DNA of 64,000 nucleotides from Rothia nasimurium (GTDB taxonomy: Bacteria > Actinomycetota > Actinomycetes > Actinomycetales > Micrococcaceae), in NCBI RefSeq assembly GCF_928392795.1, contig NZ_CAKMTJ010000001.1, forward strand, positions 62,001 to 126,000. The letters are read 5' to 3'. Shown here one piece after another: positions 19,962 to 28,972 of the stretch. The notes below the pieces were generated by a model that was not told where the DNA came from, made no database searches, and saw nothing but the letters and a program-made list of their open reading frames with translations. The translations under genes were made by a program, and so were the position numbers. Position 1 is the stretch's first letter. Every line of letters begins with the position of its first letter.

Positions 19962-20450
19962 GTGGCTCAGAACGAAGAGTACACCACCGAAGAAGAGCTC
20001 ACCAGCTACACTTCCGAGTCTTCAGCACCCGTTGCTGAAAAGGCCGCCCGCCCCGCCCTGACTGTTGGCGGTCAGGCTGTTGGTCGTCGCAAGGAAGCCG
20101 TTGCCCGCGTCCGCCTGGTACCCGGTACCGGCAAGTGGACCGTCAACGGTCGCGAGCTCGACAACTACTTCCCCAACAAGCTGCACCAGCAGGAAGTAAA
20201 CGACCCCTTCAAGCTGCTTGAACTCGAAGGCGCCTACGACGTCTTCGCACGTATCTCAGGTGGCGGCCCCTCCGGCCAGGCTGGCGCTCTGCGTCTTGGC
20301 GTTGCTCGTGCCCTGAACGAGATTGACGCTGAGAACAACCGTCCCGCTCTGAAGAAGGCAGGCTTCCTGACCCGCGACGCTCGCGTTATCGAGCGTAAGA
20401 AGGCTGGTCTTAAGAAGGCACGCAAGGCTTCACAGTTCTCAAAGCGCTAA
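19962..20450 (+). CDS. rpsI: 30S ribosomal protein S9
   Basis: The 162-residue product ends in the invariant [12 protein letters not shown] tail that reaches the P-site tRNA and contains [18 protein letters not shown] and [19 protein letters not shown]. The first ~35 residues are an acidic Glu/Ser/Thr-rich extension common in actinobacteria. GTG start with AAGGAG upstream. Confidence 0.96.
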   Translation: MAQNEEYTTEEELTSYTSESSAPVAEKAARPALTVGGQAVGRRKEAVARVRLVPGTGKWTVNGRELDNYFPNKLHQQEVNDPFKLLELEGAYDVFARISGGGPSGQAGALRLGVARALNEIDAENNRPALKKAGFLTRDARVIERKKAGLKKARKASQFSKR

Positions 20451-20486
20451 GCTACGATTACTGGGCCTGCAGCTCAGGTTATTGTC

Positions 20487-20524
20487 AAACGCCCCATTTC
20501 TCTGCGAAGAGAAATGGGGCGTTT
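20487..20524 (+). terminator. Hairpin after rpsI
   Basis: A perfect 17-bp stem (20487-20503 with 20508-20524) and a 4-base GCGA loop; the right arm ends in GTTT with little T run beyond. It lies between rpsI and the downstream kinase gene and probably terminates rplM-rpsI. Confidence 0.8.
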
Positions 20525-20624
20525 GCCTTACCCGGCTTAGGGTCAAAAGACGTGTAACAGTGGGGTGTCTCACGTCTTAGGCCTAGAATGGGTGTGGAAC
20601 ATTCACACGAGAGAAAGGGTGCCC

Positions 20625-21710
20625 ATGGCATCTTCGACTACCCCTCGCACTTCACGCTCCACCAAGGCCGCAGGCAAGGACACCGCCACCGAGGTTGAAG
20701 CTCCCAGCACCGAAGCTGCGGAGCAGGACGCCCCCCAACAGGCCACTGACCCCAAGAAAGAAGCCGTCAAAGCGGCACTGACCAAAGAAACCCGCCGCGT
20801 ATCAGTAGTAGAAGACTACAGCGCAGAGCTTGATGAAATTTCTTCTCTGACCAAGAAGCTCAGCGGGAACGGGGAAAAGTCGGACGCCTGGAAAGCCGGC
20901 TACCCCTACGACAAGAAGCTTTCCCGTAAGGAATACGAAAAAGAAAAGCGAGCCCTGCAGATCGAGCTGCTTAAACTACAGCTCTGGGTTAAGGAAACCG
21001 GCCAGAAGGTGCTGATTATTTTCGAAGGCCGAGATGCAGCTGGTAAGGGCGGTGCCATCAAGCGTTTCATGGAGCACCTGAACCCCCGCGGTGCCCGCGT
21101 GGTTGCGCTTGAAAAGCCCACCGACGTCGAGCAGACCCAGTGGTATTTCCAGCGCTACATCCAGCACCTGCCCTCCGGCGGCGAAATCGTTTTGATGGAC
21201 CGCTCCTGGTACAACCGAGCAGGCGTGGAACGCGTCATGGGCTACTGCACCTCCCAGCAGTACTACGAATTCATGCGTGAAGTGCCCGAGCTGGAGCGCA
21301 TGCTGGTTAACTCTGGCGTCAAACTGATTAAGTTCTGGTTCTCCGTCACCCGCGCAGAGCAGCTGGCCCGCTTCAACTCCCGCCGCACCGACCCCGTCCG
21401 CCAGTGGAAGCTGTCTCCCACCGATTTGGCCTCCCTCGATAAGTGGGACGATTACACCGCGGCTAAAGAAGCCATGTTCTTCTACACCGACACCGGCGAT
21501 GCCCCCTGGACCGTTGTAAAGTCCAACGATAAGAAGCGCGCCCGCCTCGAAGCTATGCGGCATGTGCTCAACCAGTTCGACTACCCCGATAAGGACCACG
21601 CCCTGGTAGGCTCCACCGATCCGCTGATCGTGGGTAAGGGGTCGGATGTTCTAGAAGACGATGTGCCCGAAAACCCTGAGGGTTTCCCCGTCCTGCGTGA
21701 AGAAAAATAG
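20625..21710 (+). CDS. ppk2: Polyphosphate kinase 2 (PPK2 family)
   Basis: The 361-residue protein transfers phosphate between polyphosphate and nucleoside diphosphates. Walker A is GRDAAGKGG (residues 135-143) and Walker B is LMDRSWYNRAG; the lid region FNSRRTDPVRQWKLSP follows. The first ~85 residues are a Ser/Thr/Ala-rich, probably disordered extension. The ATG at 20625 is preferred to an in-frame ATG at 20565 because GAGAAAGGG precedes it. glmM is next, 25 bases on, so the two may share a transcript. Confidence 0.9.
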   Translation: MASSTTPRTSRSTKAAGKDTATEVEAPSTEAAEQDAPQQATDPKKEAVKAALTKETRRVSVVEDYSAELDEISSLTKKLSGNGEKSDAWKAGYPYDKKLSRKEYEKEKRALQIELLKLQLWVKETGQKVLIIFEGRDAAGKGGAIKRFMEHLNPRGARVVALEKPTDVEQTQWYFQRYIQHLPSGGEIVLMDRSWYNRAGVERVMGYCTSQQYYEFMREVPELERMLVNSGVKLIKFWFSVTRAEQLARFNSRRTDPVRQWKLSPTDLASLDKWDDYTAAKEAMFFYTDTGDAPWTVVKSNDKKRARLEAMRHVLNQFDYPDKDHALVGSTDPLIVGKGSDVLEDDVPENPEGFPVLREEK

Positions 21711-21735
21711 AACTGAGCGCGTAGAATAATCAGTA

Positions 21736-23091
21736 ATGTCTAGATTATTCGGAACCGACGGTGTACGCGGTCTCGCTAACGAAGTGATTACTCCTGCTCT
21801 TGCTATGGAGCTTGCGCAGGCCGCGTCCATCGTCCTCGGGTTCAATACGGTTCAAGAAGGTGTCCGTCCCAAGGCTGTTATCGCCCATGACTCCCGTATC
21901 TCCGGGGAGTTCATCGGCGCTGCCATGACCGCAGGTTTCGCAGCCTCCGGTGTTGATGTGCTCGATGCGGGCATGGTACCCACTCCTGCGGCAGCCTACC
22001 TGGTAGCAAGCACAGAAGCTGACTTCGGCGTCATGATTTCTGCCTCCCACAACGCGGCTGAGGACAACGGAATCAAGTTCCTGGCCCGTGGCGGCAAGAA
22101 GCTGGATGACGCGATTGAGGACGCGATCGAGGCCCTCTATCGCTCTAAGGACTTCCGTTACCCCACCCACGGTGAGGTAGGGCGCGTCCGTCCGCTCACT
22201 GACGGTGAAGACCGCTATGTCACCCACCTGGTTTCAACCATGCCCGAGCACCGTCGCCTCAACGGGCTCAAGGTTGTGCTGGACTGCGCCAACGGCGCTT
22301 CTTCCGGCGTTTCACCCGATGCCTTCCGTACTCTGGGCGCCAAGGTCTTTGTGATTGGCGCTGAACCCGACGGTATCAACATCAACGACGGAGTAGGCTC
22401 CACCCACCCCGAAAAGCTTCAGGAAGCAGTGGTTCGCCACAGCGCCGACCTGGGTATCGCCCACGACGGTGACGCCGACCGCTGTATGGCTGTTGACGAG
22501 CAGGGCAACCTGGTTGATGGCGACCAGATTATGTCAATTCTGGCTCTGTCGATGAAGGAAGCCGGCACCCTTAAGGATGACACTCTGGTGGCCACTGTTA
22601 TGTCATCCTTGGGTCTTGAGATTTTCCTTAAGGAACACGGTATTAAGCTGGAGCGCACTTCTGTGGGCGACCGCTACGTGCTGGAATCCATGAACAAGAA
22701 CGGCTTCAATCTGGGCGGTGAGCAGTCGGGTCACGTGATTATGTCTGATCACGCTACTACTGGCGACGGTGTGCTGACCGGCCTGCATCTGGCTGCTGAG
22801 ATGGCCCGTACCGGTCTGCCCCTCTCTGAATTGGCTAACCGTATGCAGGCGACTCCCCAGAAGCTAATCAACGTCAAGGGTGTTGATCGCGCTGGCGTAG
22901 CCGCTTGCGTGCCGCTCCAGGAAGCGATTAAGGACGCCGAGGCCCAGCTGGGCGATACCGGTCGAGTTCTGCTGCGTCCCTCGGGTACTGAGCCTCTGGT
23001 GCGCGTCATGGTTGAGGCTGAGACCCAGGAGGTTGCTGATGCAACCGCCCAGGCCCTAGCTGATGTTGTAGCTCGTGAGCTAGCTATCTAA
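21736..23091 (+). CDS. glmM: Phosphoglucosamine mutase
   Basis: The 451-residue enzyme converts glucosamine-6-phosphate to glucosamine-1-phosphate on the way to UDP-GlcNAc. The phosphoserine is Ser104 in ISASHN, the Mg-binding loop is HDGDADR, the sugar loop is GGEQSGHVI and the phosphate-binding loop [11 protein letters not shown] is near the C-terminus. glmS, which makes its substrate, lies 6 kb downstream. Confidence 0.96.
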   Translation: MSRLFGTDGVRGLANEVITPALAMELAQAASIVLGFNTVQEGVRPKAVIAHDSRISGEFIGAAMTAGFAASGVDVLDAGMVPTPAAAYLVASTEADFGVMISASHNAAEDNGIKFLARGGKKLDDAIEDAIEALYRSKDFRYPTHGEVGRVRPLTDGEDRYVTHLVSTMPEHRRLNGLKVVLDCANGASSGVSPDAFRTLGAKVFVIGAEPDGININDGVGSTHPEKLQEAVVRHSADLGIAHDGDADRCMAVDEQGNLVDGDQIMSILALSMKEAGTLKDDTLVATVMSSLGLEIFLKEHGIKLERTSVGDRYVLESMNKNGFNLGGEQSGHVIMSDHATTGDGVLTGLHLAAEMARTGLPLSELANRMQATPQKLINVKGVDRAGVAACVPLQEAIKDAEAQLGDTGRVLLRPSGTEPLVRVMVEAETQEVADATAQALADVVARELAI

Positions 23092-23114
23092 AGTAGCTTG
23101 CTTTTCTGGTCTTT

Positions 23115-23161
23115 GCCGGGTCCTACTTCCCTGTATCGGGGGAGTGGGGCCCGGCTTTTTC
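23115..23161 (+). terminator. Intrinsic terminator after glmM
   Basis: GCCGGGTCC (23115-23123) pairs with GGGCCCGGC (23147-23155), extended by TTCCC/GGGGA pairing inside, followed by six T at 23156-23161. The next ~180 bases to mtlA hold no gene; an imperfect palindrome near 23177-23191 (ACTTGT..ACAGGT) may be an operator. Confidence 0.85.
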
Positions 23162-23345
23162 TGGATGCAGCCTAAACTTGTCTAACAGGTGTGAGAAACT
23201 GGTCAATATTTGCTGTAGGTGGTGGCCTTTTCGAGGGGTAGACTAAAGACACTCAGCTCTCTGACCCGCCAGTGCTGGTGGGAAAAAGAGGGCTTTTTAT
23301 GTAGAACCACACCCCTTGTGAAAACACATTTCTAAGAAGGACTCT

Positions 23346-25319
23346 ATGGCAGAGACACAGTCGCCCAGTCTGCGCGTGCGCGTGCAGAAGTTTGGCACCT
23401 TCCTTTCGAGCATGATCATGCCGAATATCGGTGCCCTGATTGCGTGGGGTATCATTACCGCACTCTTTATCCCTAAGGGCCTCGTGCCCCAGTACATCCC
23501 CAGCCTGGCAGGCTTCAGCGAATACGTAGCTACCATGGTCGGCCCCATGGTGACCTACCTCTTGCCCATTCTGATTGCCTACACCGGCGGTAAGCTCATC
23601 TACGACCACCGCGGTGGCGTGGTTGGTGCAACCGCAACCATGGGCGTCATCATGGGTACCAGCGCCGAAATTTTCATCGGCGAAGCTGGCGGCTCACCCA
23701 TGTTCCTGGGTGCAATGATTATGGGCCCCCTGGCTGCCTGGTGCATGAAGAAGCTGGACGGCCTCTGGGACGGCAAAATCAAGCCCGGCTTCGAGATGCT
23801 AGTCAACAACTTCTCCGCCGGTATTTTCGCAGTTATTGCTGCAATGGGCTCCATGTTCCTGCTGACTCCCGTCATGCGGGCCTTCTCAGCAGGTGCTGAA
23901 GCCGCCGTTGACTGGCTGGTCTCCACCGGCCTGCTGCCGCTGACGGCTCTGCTGATTGAACCGGCTAAGGTCCTCTTCCTCAATAACGCCATCAACCACG
24001 GCATCATCACCCCGCTGGGTACTGCCCAGGCTCTGGAACAGGGTAAGTCCATTCTCTACCTGCTGGAAGCCAACCCCGGCCCCGGTTTGGGCATCCTGCT
24101 GGCCTATTGCTTCTTTGGTCGCGGATCAGCTAAGGCAACCGCACCCGGTGCAGCCCTGATTCACTTCTTCGGTGGTATCCACGAAATTTACTTCCCCTAC
24201 GTGCTGATGAAGCCCCAGCTGATTCTCGCCACCATCGCCGGTGGCGTGGCCGGTACCTTCACCTTCATGACCCTCAACGTAGGTCTGACCTCAGCGTCCG
24301 CCCCCGGCTCCATCATCGCTATCACCGCTGTTGCTGCCCCCGGCGACCTGTTCAAGATCTACCTGGGTGTGCTTATTGCTACCGCCGTTTCCTTCCTGGT
24401 GGCAGCTCCCATCCTCAAGTTCTCTAAGAACAGCGAGGACGACCTCGAAGCAGCGGCAGCCAAGATGCAGGAGATGAAGGGCAAGAAGTCTTCTGTCGCC
24501 GGTGCCTTTGCTACCACCGATAAGAACCGAGAAATCCGCTCTATCGTCTTTGCTTGCGATGCCGGTATGGGTTCCTCTGCTATGGGCGCCTCGGTGCTGC
24601 GCAACAAGATTAAGGACGCCGGCTTCGGCGACCGCGTCACCGTGGTGAACTCTGCGATCAACAACCTCAAGGACGAATACGACCTGCTGGTCTCCCACCA
24701 GGACCTAGCAGACCGCGCTGCCGCTCCCACCCCCAGCGCCGTACACGTTGCCGTCGATAACTTCATGAACTCACCCCGCTACGACGAAATCGTCGAAATG
24801 ATCCGCCAGCAGCAGACCGGCAGCCAGGCACCTGCTCAAGCACCGGCGTCCGTAGCACCCGCTGCAACCGCAACCGCTGTGGCCACCGAAGAGCAGGTAC
24901 TGACCGCATCGACTATCGTGCTTGATGCCAGCGCTACTGACCGCGACGACGCCATCAACCAGGCAGGTGCCCTGCTGGTTGCCACTGGCAAGGTCGATGA
25001 AAGCTACGTAGCTGCTATGCACGAACGCGAAGCCTCAGTTTCTACCTACATGGGTAACGGTCTGGCTATTCCCCACGGTACTAACGAAGCTAAGGACGCC
25101 ATCCATAGCTCAGCTATGTCCTTTGTACGTCTGAGCGAACCCGTGGAATGGAACGGTAAGCCCGTTAACTTCGTTATTGGTATCGCTGGCGCCGGCGGAA
25201 CCCACCTGGAACTGCTGCAGAAGATCGCTAAGACCTTCTCCAACAAGGCATCCGTAGCCCAGCTGGAAGAAGCCCGTACCGCCCAGGAAATCCTGGATAT
25301 CTTTGGAAAGGTTCAGTAA
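23346..25319 (+). CDS. mtlA: Mannitol-specific PTS permease EIICBA
   Basis: This 657-residue protein imports and phosphorylates mannitol. Residues ~1-340 are the membrane EIIC domain (SSMIMPNIGALIAWG and GGIHEIYFPYVLMKP). EIIB carries the phosphocysteine near residue 404 (FACDAGMGSSAMGA). After a Pro/Ala/Thr-rich linker, EIIA carries the phosphohistidine near residue 577 (GLAIPHGTNEAK). All three domains are intact, so no separate EIIA is needed. mtlD follows after 2 bases. Confidence 0.95.
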   Translation: MAETQSPSLRVRVQKFGTFLSSMIMPNIGALIAWGIITALFIPKGLVPQYIPSLAGFSEYVATMVGPMVTYLLPILIAYTGGKLIYDHRGGVVGATATMGVIMGTSAEIFIGEAGGSPMFLGAMIMGPLAAWCMKKLDGLWDGKIKPGFEMLVNNFSAGIFAVIAAMGSMFLLTPVMRAFSAGAEAAVDWLVSTGLLPLTALLIEPAKVLFLNNAINHGIITPLGTAQALEQGKSILYLLEANPGPGLGILLAYCFFGRGSAKATAPGAALIHFFGGIHEIYFPYVLMKPQLILATIAGGVAGTFTFMTLNVGLTSASAPGSIIAITAVAAPGDLFKIYLGVLIATAVSFLVAAPILKFSKNSEDDLEAAAAKMQEMKGKKSSVAGAFATTDKNREIRSIVFACDAGMGSSAMGASVLRNKIKDAGFGDRVTVVNSAINNLKDEYDLLVSHQDLADRAAAPTPSAVHVAVDNFMNSPRYDEIVEMIRQQQTGSQAPAQAPASVAPAATATAVATEEQVLTASTIVLDASATDRDDAINQAGALLVATGKVDESYVAAMHEREASVSTYMGNGLAIPHGTNEAKDAIHSSAMSFVRLSEPVEWNGKPVNFVIGIAGAGGTHLELLQKIAKTFSNKASVAQLEEARTAQEILDIFGKVQ

Positions 25320-25321
25320 CC

Positions 25322-26479
25322 GTGAAAAAAGCAGTCCACTTTGGTGCAGGTAACATCGGCCGTGGCTTCGTCGGCGTTATCCTGAACGAAGCCGGCTACG
25401 AGCTGGTCTTCTCAGATGTTGCAGCCCCGCTCATCGATGCCCTCAACGAGCAGGAAAGCTACACTGTTCACGAGGTCGGTCACGACCCCAAGGACATCAC
25501 CATCACCGGTTTCCGCGGTATTAACTCTGCGGAGAAGCCCGAGGCGCTCGCTGAGGAAATTGCCAGCGCAGACGTGGTGACTACCGCTGTTGGCCCCACC
25601 ATTCTCAAGTTTGTTGCTGTGAATATTGCCCAGGGTCTCAAACTCCGTGCTGAGCAGGGAGCAGCTTCTAAGATTGCTGTGATGGCTTGTGAGAACGCTA
25701 TCAATGCAACCGATGCTCTGGCAGAAGAGGTCCGCAAGCACTTCCCGGCAGCCGATGACGTTGCCATCTTCGCCAACACCGCAGTTGACCGCATCGTTCC
25801 TAACCAGGCTCCTGGCCAGGGGCTCGATGTAACCGTAGAGAACTACTATGAGTGGGCAGTGGAAACCGGTCCCTTTGGCGATGATGTACCCCAGATTCCC
25901 GGGGCAACCTGGGTTGAAGATCTGGCCCCCTATATCACCCGTAAGCTCTTCACCGTCAACACTGGCCACGCTACCACCGCCTACTTTGGTCAGCAGGCAG
26001 GGATCTCCAAGCTCTCCGAGGCCCTCGAAGTGCCCGAGATCCGTGCCAAGGTCGAAGCGACCCTGGCTGAGACCAAAGATTTGATCGTGCGTAAGTTTGG
26101 CTTTGAGTCCGAGGTCCAGCAGGCCTATGTTGAAAAGATCCTGGCTCGCTTCGCTAACCCGGATCTGCCCGATACCACCGAGCGCGTTGGCCGTTCACCT
26201 CTGAGGAAGATCTCCCGCCATGAGCGATTCATCGGCCCTGCCGCTGAGCTTGCTGAGCTGGGCCGTCCCACTGAGGCCCTGCTAGCGACCATCGGTGCCC
26301 TGCTGGAATTCAATGTGGCTGAAGACCCCGAATCGGTTGAACTGCAGGCCCTGCTTGCCAGCGTCCGCTCCGGTGAACAGACCGCTGAAGAAGTAACTGA
26401 GCGTCTCACCGGCCTGACCGCTGACCACCCGCTCTACCCGGGCGTCCTTGCCCTGGTGAAGGAATACACCGCCGCATAA
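25322..26479 (+). CDS. mtlD: Mannitol-1-phosphate 5-dehydrogenase
   Basis: The 385-residue enzyme oxidises mannitol-1-phosphate to fructose-6-phosphate with NAD. The N-terminal nucleotide-binding motif is VHFGAGNIGRGFVG; ENYYEWAVE and the substrate region KLFTVNTGHATTAYFG are family-typical. GTG start 2 bases after mtlA, so mtlA-mtlD is an operon. No MtlR activator gene is adjacent. Confidence 0.95.
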   Translation: MKKAVHFGAGNIGRGFVGVILNEAGYELVFSDVAAPLIDALNEQESYTVHEVGHDPKDITITGFRGINSAEKPEALAEEIASADVVTTAVGPTILKFVAVNIAQGLKLRAEQGAASKIAVMACENAINATDALAEEVRKHFPAADDVAIFANTAVDRIVPNQAPGQGLDVTVENYYEWAVETGPFGDDVPQIPGATWVEDLAPYITRKLFTVNTGHATTAYFGQQAGISKLSEALEVPEIRAKVEATLAETKDLIVRKFGFESEVQQAYVEKILARFANPDLPDTTERVGRSPLRKISRHERFIGPAAELAELGRPTEALLATIGALLEFNVAEDPESVELQALLASVRSGEQTAEEVTERLTGLTADHPLYPGVLALVKEYTAA

Positions 26480-26496
26480 AGCGCACTATGGCATAA

Positions 26497-26530
26497 GAAA
26501 AGCCCCGGTAGATACCTACCGGGGCTTTTC
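26497..26530. terminator. Bidirectional terminator between mtlD and mscL
   Basis: A perfect 15-bp stem (26497-26511 with 26516-26530) with a 4-base loop has A- and T-rich ends on both sides. It serves the convergent mtlD (plus) and mscL (minus). Confidence 0.9.
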
Positions 26531-26550
26531 TGATAACGAACAGAAAAAAA

Positions 26551-26934
26551 TTACTTGACGGTCAGGGCGTCACGGATTTCCTTCAGAAGAGCAACCTGAG
26601 GATCCTCTTCTTCAACCTCTTCTTCAAGGTCGAGCTTGGCAGCGCGACGCTCGTTGAACTTGTTGACGGGCATAACGATGCAGAAGTACAGGGCTGCTGC
26701 AACAATGAGGAAGTTGATAACTGCGGTCAGGAAAGCGCCAAACTGAATGGGGCCAACAATGAGCCAGTTGTCGAAGTTAACTTCCTGGCCACCGGTTGCA
26801 AGGGCGATGGCAGGCATCATAACCTTCTCAACCAGGGCAGTAACAACGGCGGTAAAGGCAGAGCCAATAATCAGACCGACTGCGAGGTCGATGACGTTAC
26901 CGCGGGTGATGAAATCTTTAAAACCACTAAGCAT
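26551..26934 (-). CDS. mscL: Large-conductance mechanosensitive channel MscL
   Basis: The 127-residue protein has the MscL pattern MLSGFKDFITRGNVIDLAVG, IGSAFTAVVTALV in the first membrane helix, then a second helix (FLIVAAALYFCIVMPVNK) and an acidic C-terminal bundle. It opens under hypo-osmotic shock to release solutes. It is convergent to mtlD and separated from the upstream carboxypeptidase gene by 138 bases. Confidence 0.96.
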   Translation of the reverse strand: MLSGFKDFITRGNVIDLAVGLIIGSAFTAVVTALVEKVMMPAIALATGGQEVNFDNWLIVGPIQFGAFLTAVINFLIVAAALYFCIVMPVNKFNERRAAKLDLEEEVEEEDPQVALLKEIRDALTVK

Positions 26935-27072
26935 GAGTTCAAGGATAGCGGTTTCTGCCAGTGGTGAACACCAATCTGAACTGAAATTTTCGCTGTAAAC
27001 CAGTGGGTTTACTCACAGGTTGGTCTGAGCTACTAGACTGTGGTCAAAATTTGTAGATTTCTGCTTGTCAGC

Positions 27073-27885
27073 CTACAGGTTAGGTGCCGTTGGGTAGCTA
27101 GGGGCAGGCCCGGTCCCCCAGAAATCTTCTAGCGTTTCGAAGCCGGATTCCTGCAGCGCGGTGGCCTCCTCAACACCGATATAGCGCAAGTGCCAGGACT
27201 CATACCAATAGCCGGTGGTTTCGTGATGCCACCAGGGGTAGCGAACCACAAAACCGTAGTGGTGGGCGTTCTCGGCAACCCAGAGAGCAGCCGAGGTGTC
27301 CTTAAAACAGGGCTGTAAATCGCAGCTGCCACCGGTCCCGATATCAAGAGCTAGCCCCGTTTGGTGCTCCGAATAGCCTGGTCGGGCAGAAGCCACATCT
27401 GCCTGGTCAGTACCGTACTGGGCAGCCCAGCTGGCATAGGTTCCCTGCTGGGTCTCATAGGATCGATAGCCACTTAGGGCAAGCATAGGGGCCCCCGCTG
27501 CTGCGGCGTCTTCAAACATGCGATGAGCAGCTTGCGCGGCCTCGGCCCGGAGCATCACCGGCCCCAGTGGCTGTAGGTCATCGGGAGCGTAAGTGAGAGG
27601 GGATAGAGGGTTATGTTTGTTGACAAGGACTGTAATAGATGAGGCCGATTCAATGTCGGCAGGACGGTGCGTAGCAGGCTGAGTGGGGCTGGCTGACTCG
27701 GTGCGCGCACTGGAAGAAGATGCTGTACCTGAAGTCGCCAGAGGTGAAGTAGAAGCCGGCGCAGAGCTCGAAAGTGCGGGTGCGGCGTCCTGCTCAGTGG
27801 AAATATCCTGGCCACAGGACGTCAATGACAGAGCCATGAAACAGCTAGCTACAGCAAGTGAGAGAGCGAATCGAAATGAGCGCAT
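27073..27885 (-). CDS. D-alanyl-D-alanine carboxypeptidase, VanY-like lipoprotein
   Basis: This 270-residue product carries a lipoprotein signal with lipobox LTSC (Cys24), then a Ser/Ala/Pro-rich spacer to about residue 75. The M15 peptidase domain has LSGYRSYETQ, the zinc motif SEHQTGLALDIG and YESWHLRYIG, with the second His. It probably trims D-Ala from peptidoglycan stem peptides outside the cell. Neighbouring genes give no sign of vancomycin resistance. It starts 3 bases after the coaA stop, so the two are coupled. Confidence 0.88.
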   Translation of the reverse strand: MRSFRFALSLAVASCFMALSLTSCGQDISTEQDAAPALSSSAPASTSPLATSGTASSSSARTESASPTQPATHRPADIESASSITVLVNKHNPLSPLTYAPDDLQPLGPVMLRAEAAQAAHRMFEDAAAAGAPMLALSGYRSYETQQGTYASWAAQYGTDQADVASARPGYSEHQTGLALDIGTGGSCDLQPCFKDTSAALWVAENAHHYGFVVRYPWWHHETTGYWYESWHLRYIGVEEATALQESGFETLEDFWGTGPAPSYPTAPNL

Positions 27886-27888
27886 TCT

Positions 27889-28845
27889 TTAGTTCTTTCG
27901 CAGGAGAACCTTGCGGATTTTGTGGTCGTGGGACTTCTTGAGGATGAGACGGGCCCGTCCGCGCGTGGGACGCACGTTCTCCCTCAGATTAGGTTCGTTA
28001 ATGGAACGCCAGATGCTCAGGGCCAGCTCAACCGCCGCGTCCTCTGAGAGGTCGGCGTAGCGTTTGAAGTAGGAGTGAGGGTTAGTGAAAGCCGATTGTT
28101 GTAGCTTCAAAAACCGCTGAACATACCAGTGCTCAATATCCCGGGTAGAGGCATCAACGTAGATAGAGAAATCAAAAAAATCTGCCAGACTCAGTGCGGA
28201 GCTCTTATCGCTCTCTAGCTTTGCCGGGGCTAATACATTGAGTCCCTCCACGATCAGAACGTCAGGGCTGGTAACTTCAATTCGTTCCCCCTCAATAATG
28301 TCGTAGTAGAGATGGGAATACTTGGGCGCAGTGACAAGCGGAGCTCCAGATTTCACCTCAGAGACAAAACGCAACAGCGCCCGGCGGTCGTAGGACTCAG
28401 GAAATCCCTTGCGCCCCATGAGCCCCCGGCGTTCCAGCTCAGCATTGGGGTAGAGGAAGCCATCGGTCGTTACCAACTGGACGTTGGGGGTCGAGGGCCA
28501 GCGCCTGAGTAGCTCCTGTAGGACACGGGCAGTGGTGGACTTGCCCACTGCCACAGACCCAGCCACGCCGATAATGAAGGGGACTTTCTGGCCCTGAAGC
28601 CCCAAGAAATCATTGGTCATGTGGTTGGCACTCGCGGCGGCATTGACATAGAGATTAAGAAGCCTGGAAATAGGTAGATAGACCTGCGCTACCTCGTCCA
28701 AATCGATGGTCTCGCCCAGCCCACGAAGCTGCTGGAGTTCGTCCTCTGTGAGCGGAACCGAAATCTCGCTAGCGAGTCGTGACCAGGTATCTCGGTCTAG
28801 CTCAGTGAAAGGGGAATATTTGGAAGAAAGCGCAGACATGCTCAT
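27889..28845 (-). CDS. coaA: Pantothenate kinase, type I
   Basis: The 318-residue enzyme starts coenzyme A synthesis by phosphorylating pantothenate. The P-loop [12 protein letters not shown] is at residues 93-104; [11 protein letters not shown], the substrate segment KGFPESYD and the C-terminal [11 protein letters not shown] are all type I features. It is upstream of the VanY-like gene on the minus strand and divergent from glmS. Confidence 0.95.
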   Translation of the reverse strand: MSMSALSSKYSPFTELDRDTWSRLASEISVPLTEDELQQLRGLGETIDLDEVAQVYLPISRLLNLYVNAAASANHMTNDFLGLQGQKVPFIIGVAGSVAVGKSTTARVLQELLRRWPSTPNVQLVTTDGFLYPNAELERRGLMGRKGFPESYDRRALLRFVSEVKSGAPLVTAPKYSHLYYDIIEGERIEVTSPDVLIVEGLNVLAPAKLESDKSSALSLADFFDFSIYVDASTRDIEHWYVQRFLKLQQSAFTNPHSYFKRYADLSEDAAVELALSIWRSINEPNLRENVRPTRGRARLILKKSHDHKIRKVLLRKN

Positions 28846-28972
28846 TTACATCAGTCTAGAGGCCAGAAGGTGGCTCACCTAATATGACAGAGGTCTATAG
28901 GGAGGCAACAAGTTGCGACACTGTGGTGAAGACTGCAAGGGGGCGGTGAATTCTTAGATGTAAGATGAAGGC

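Noticed and set aside
27025..27050. TAGACT promoter-like box on the plus strand between mscL and the VanY-like gene
   Set aside because: There is no suitable -35 and no plus-strand gene downstream; single hexamers of this type are expected by chance.
27073..27885. Vancomycin resistance gene
   Set aside because: The protein is VanY-like, but no vanHAX, vanS or vanR genes are near; it looks like a housekeeping carboxypeptidase.
28846..28972. glmS ribozyme or riboswitch before glmS
   Set aside because: The leader is only ~127 bases and I see no conserved glmS ribozyme core.
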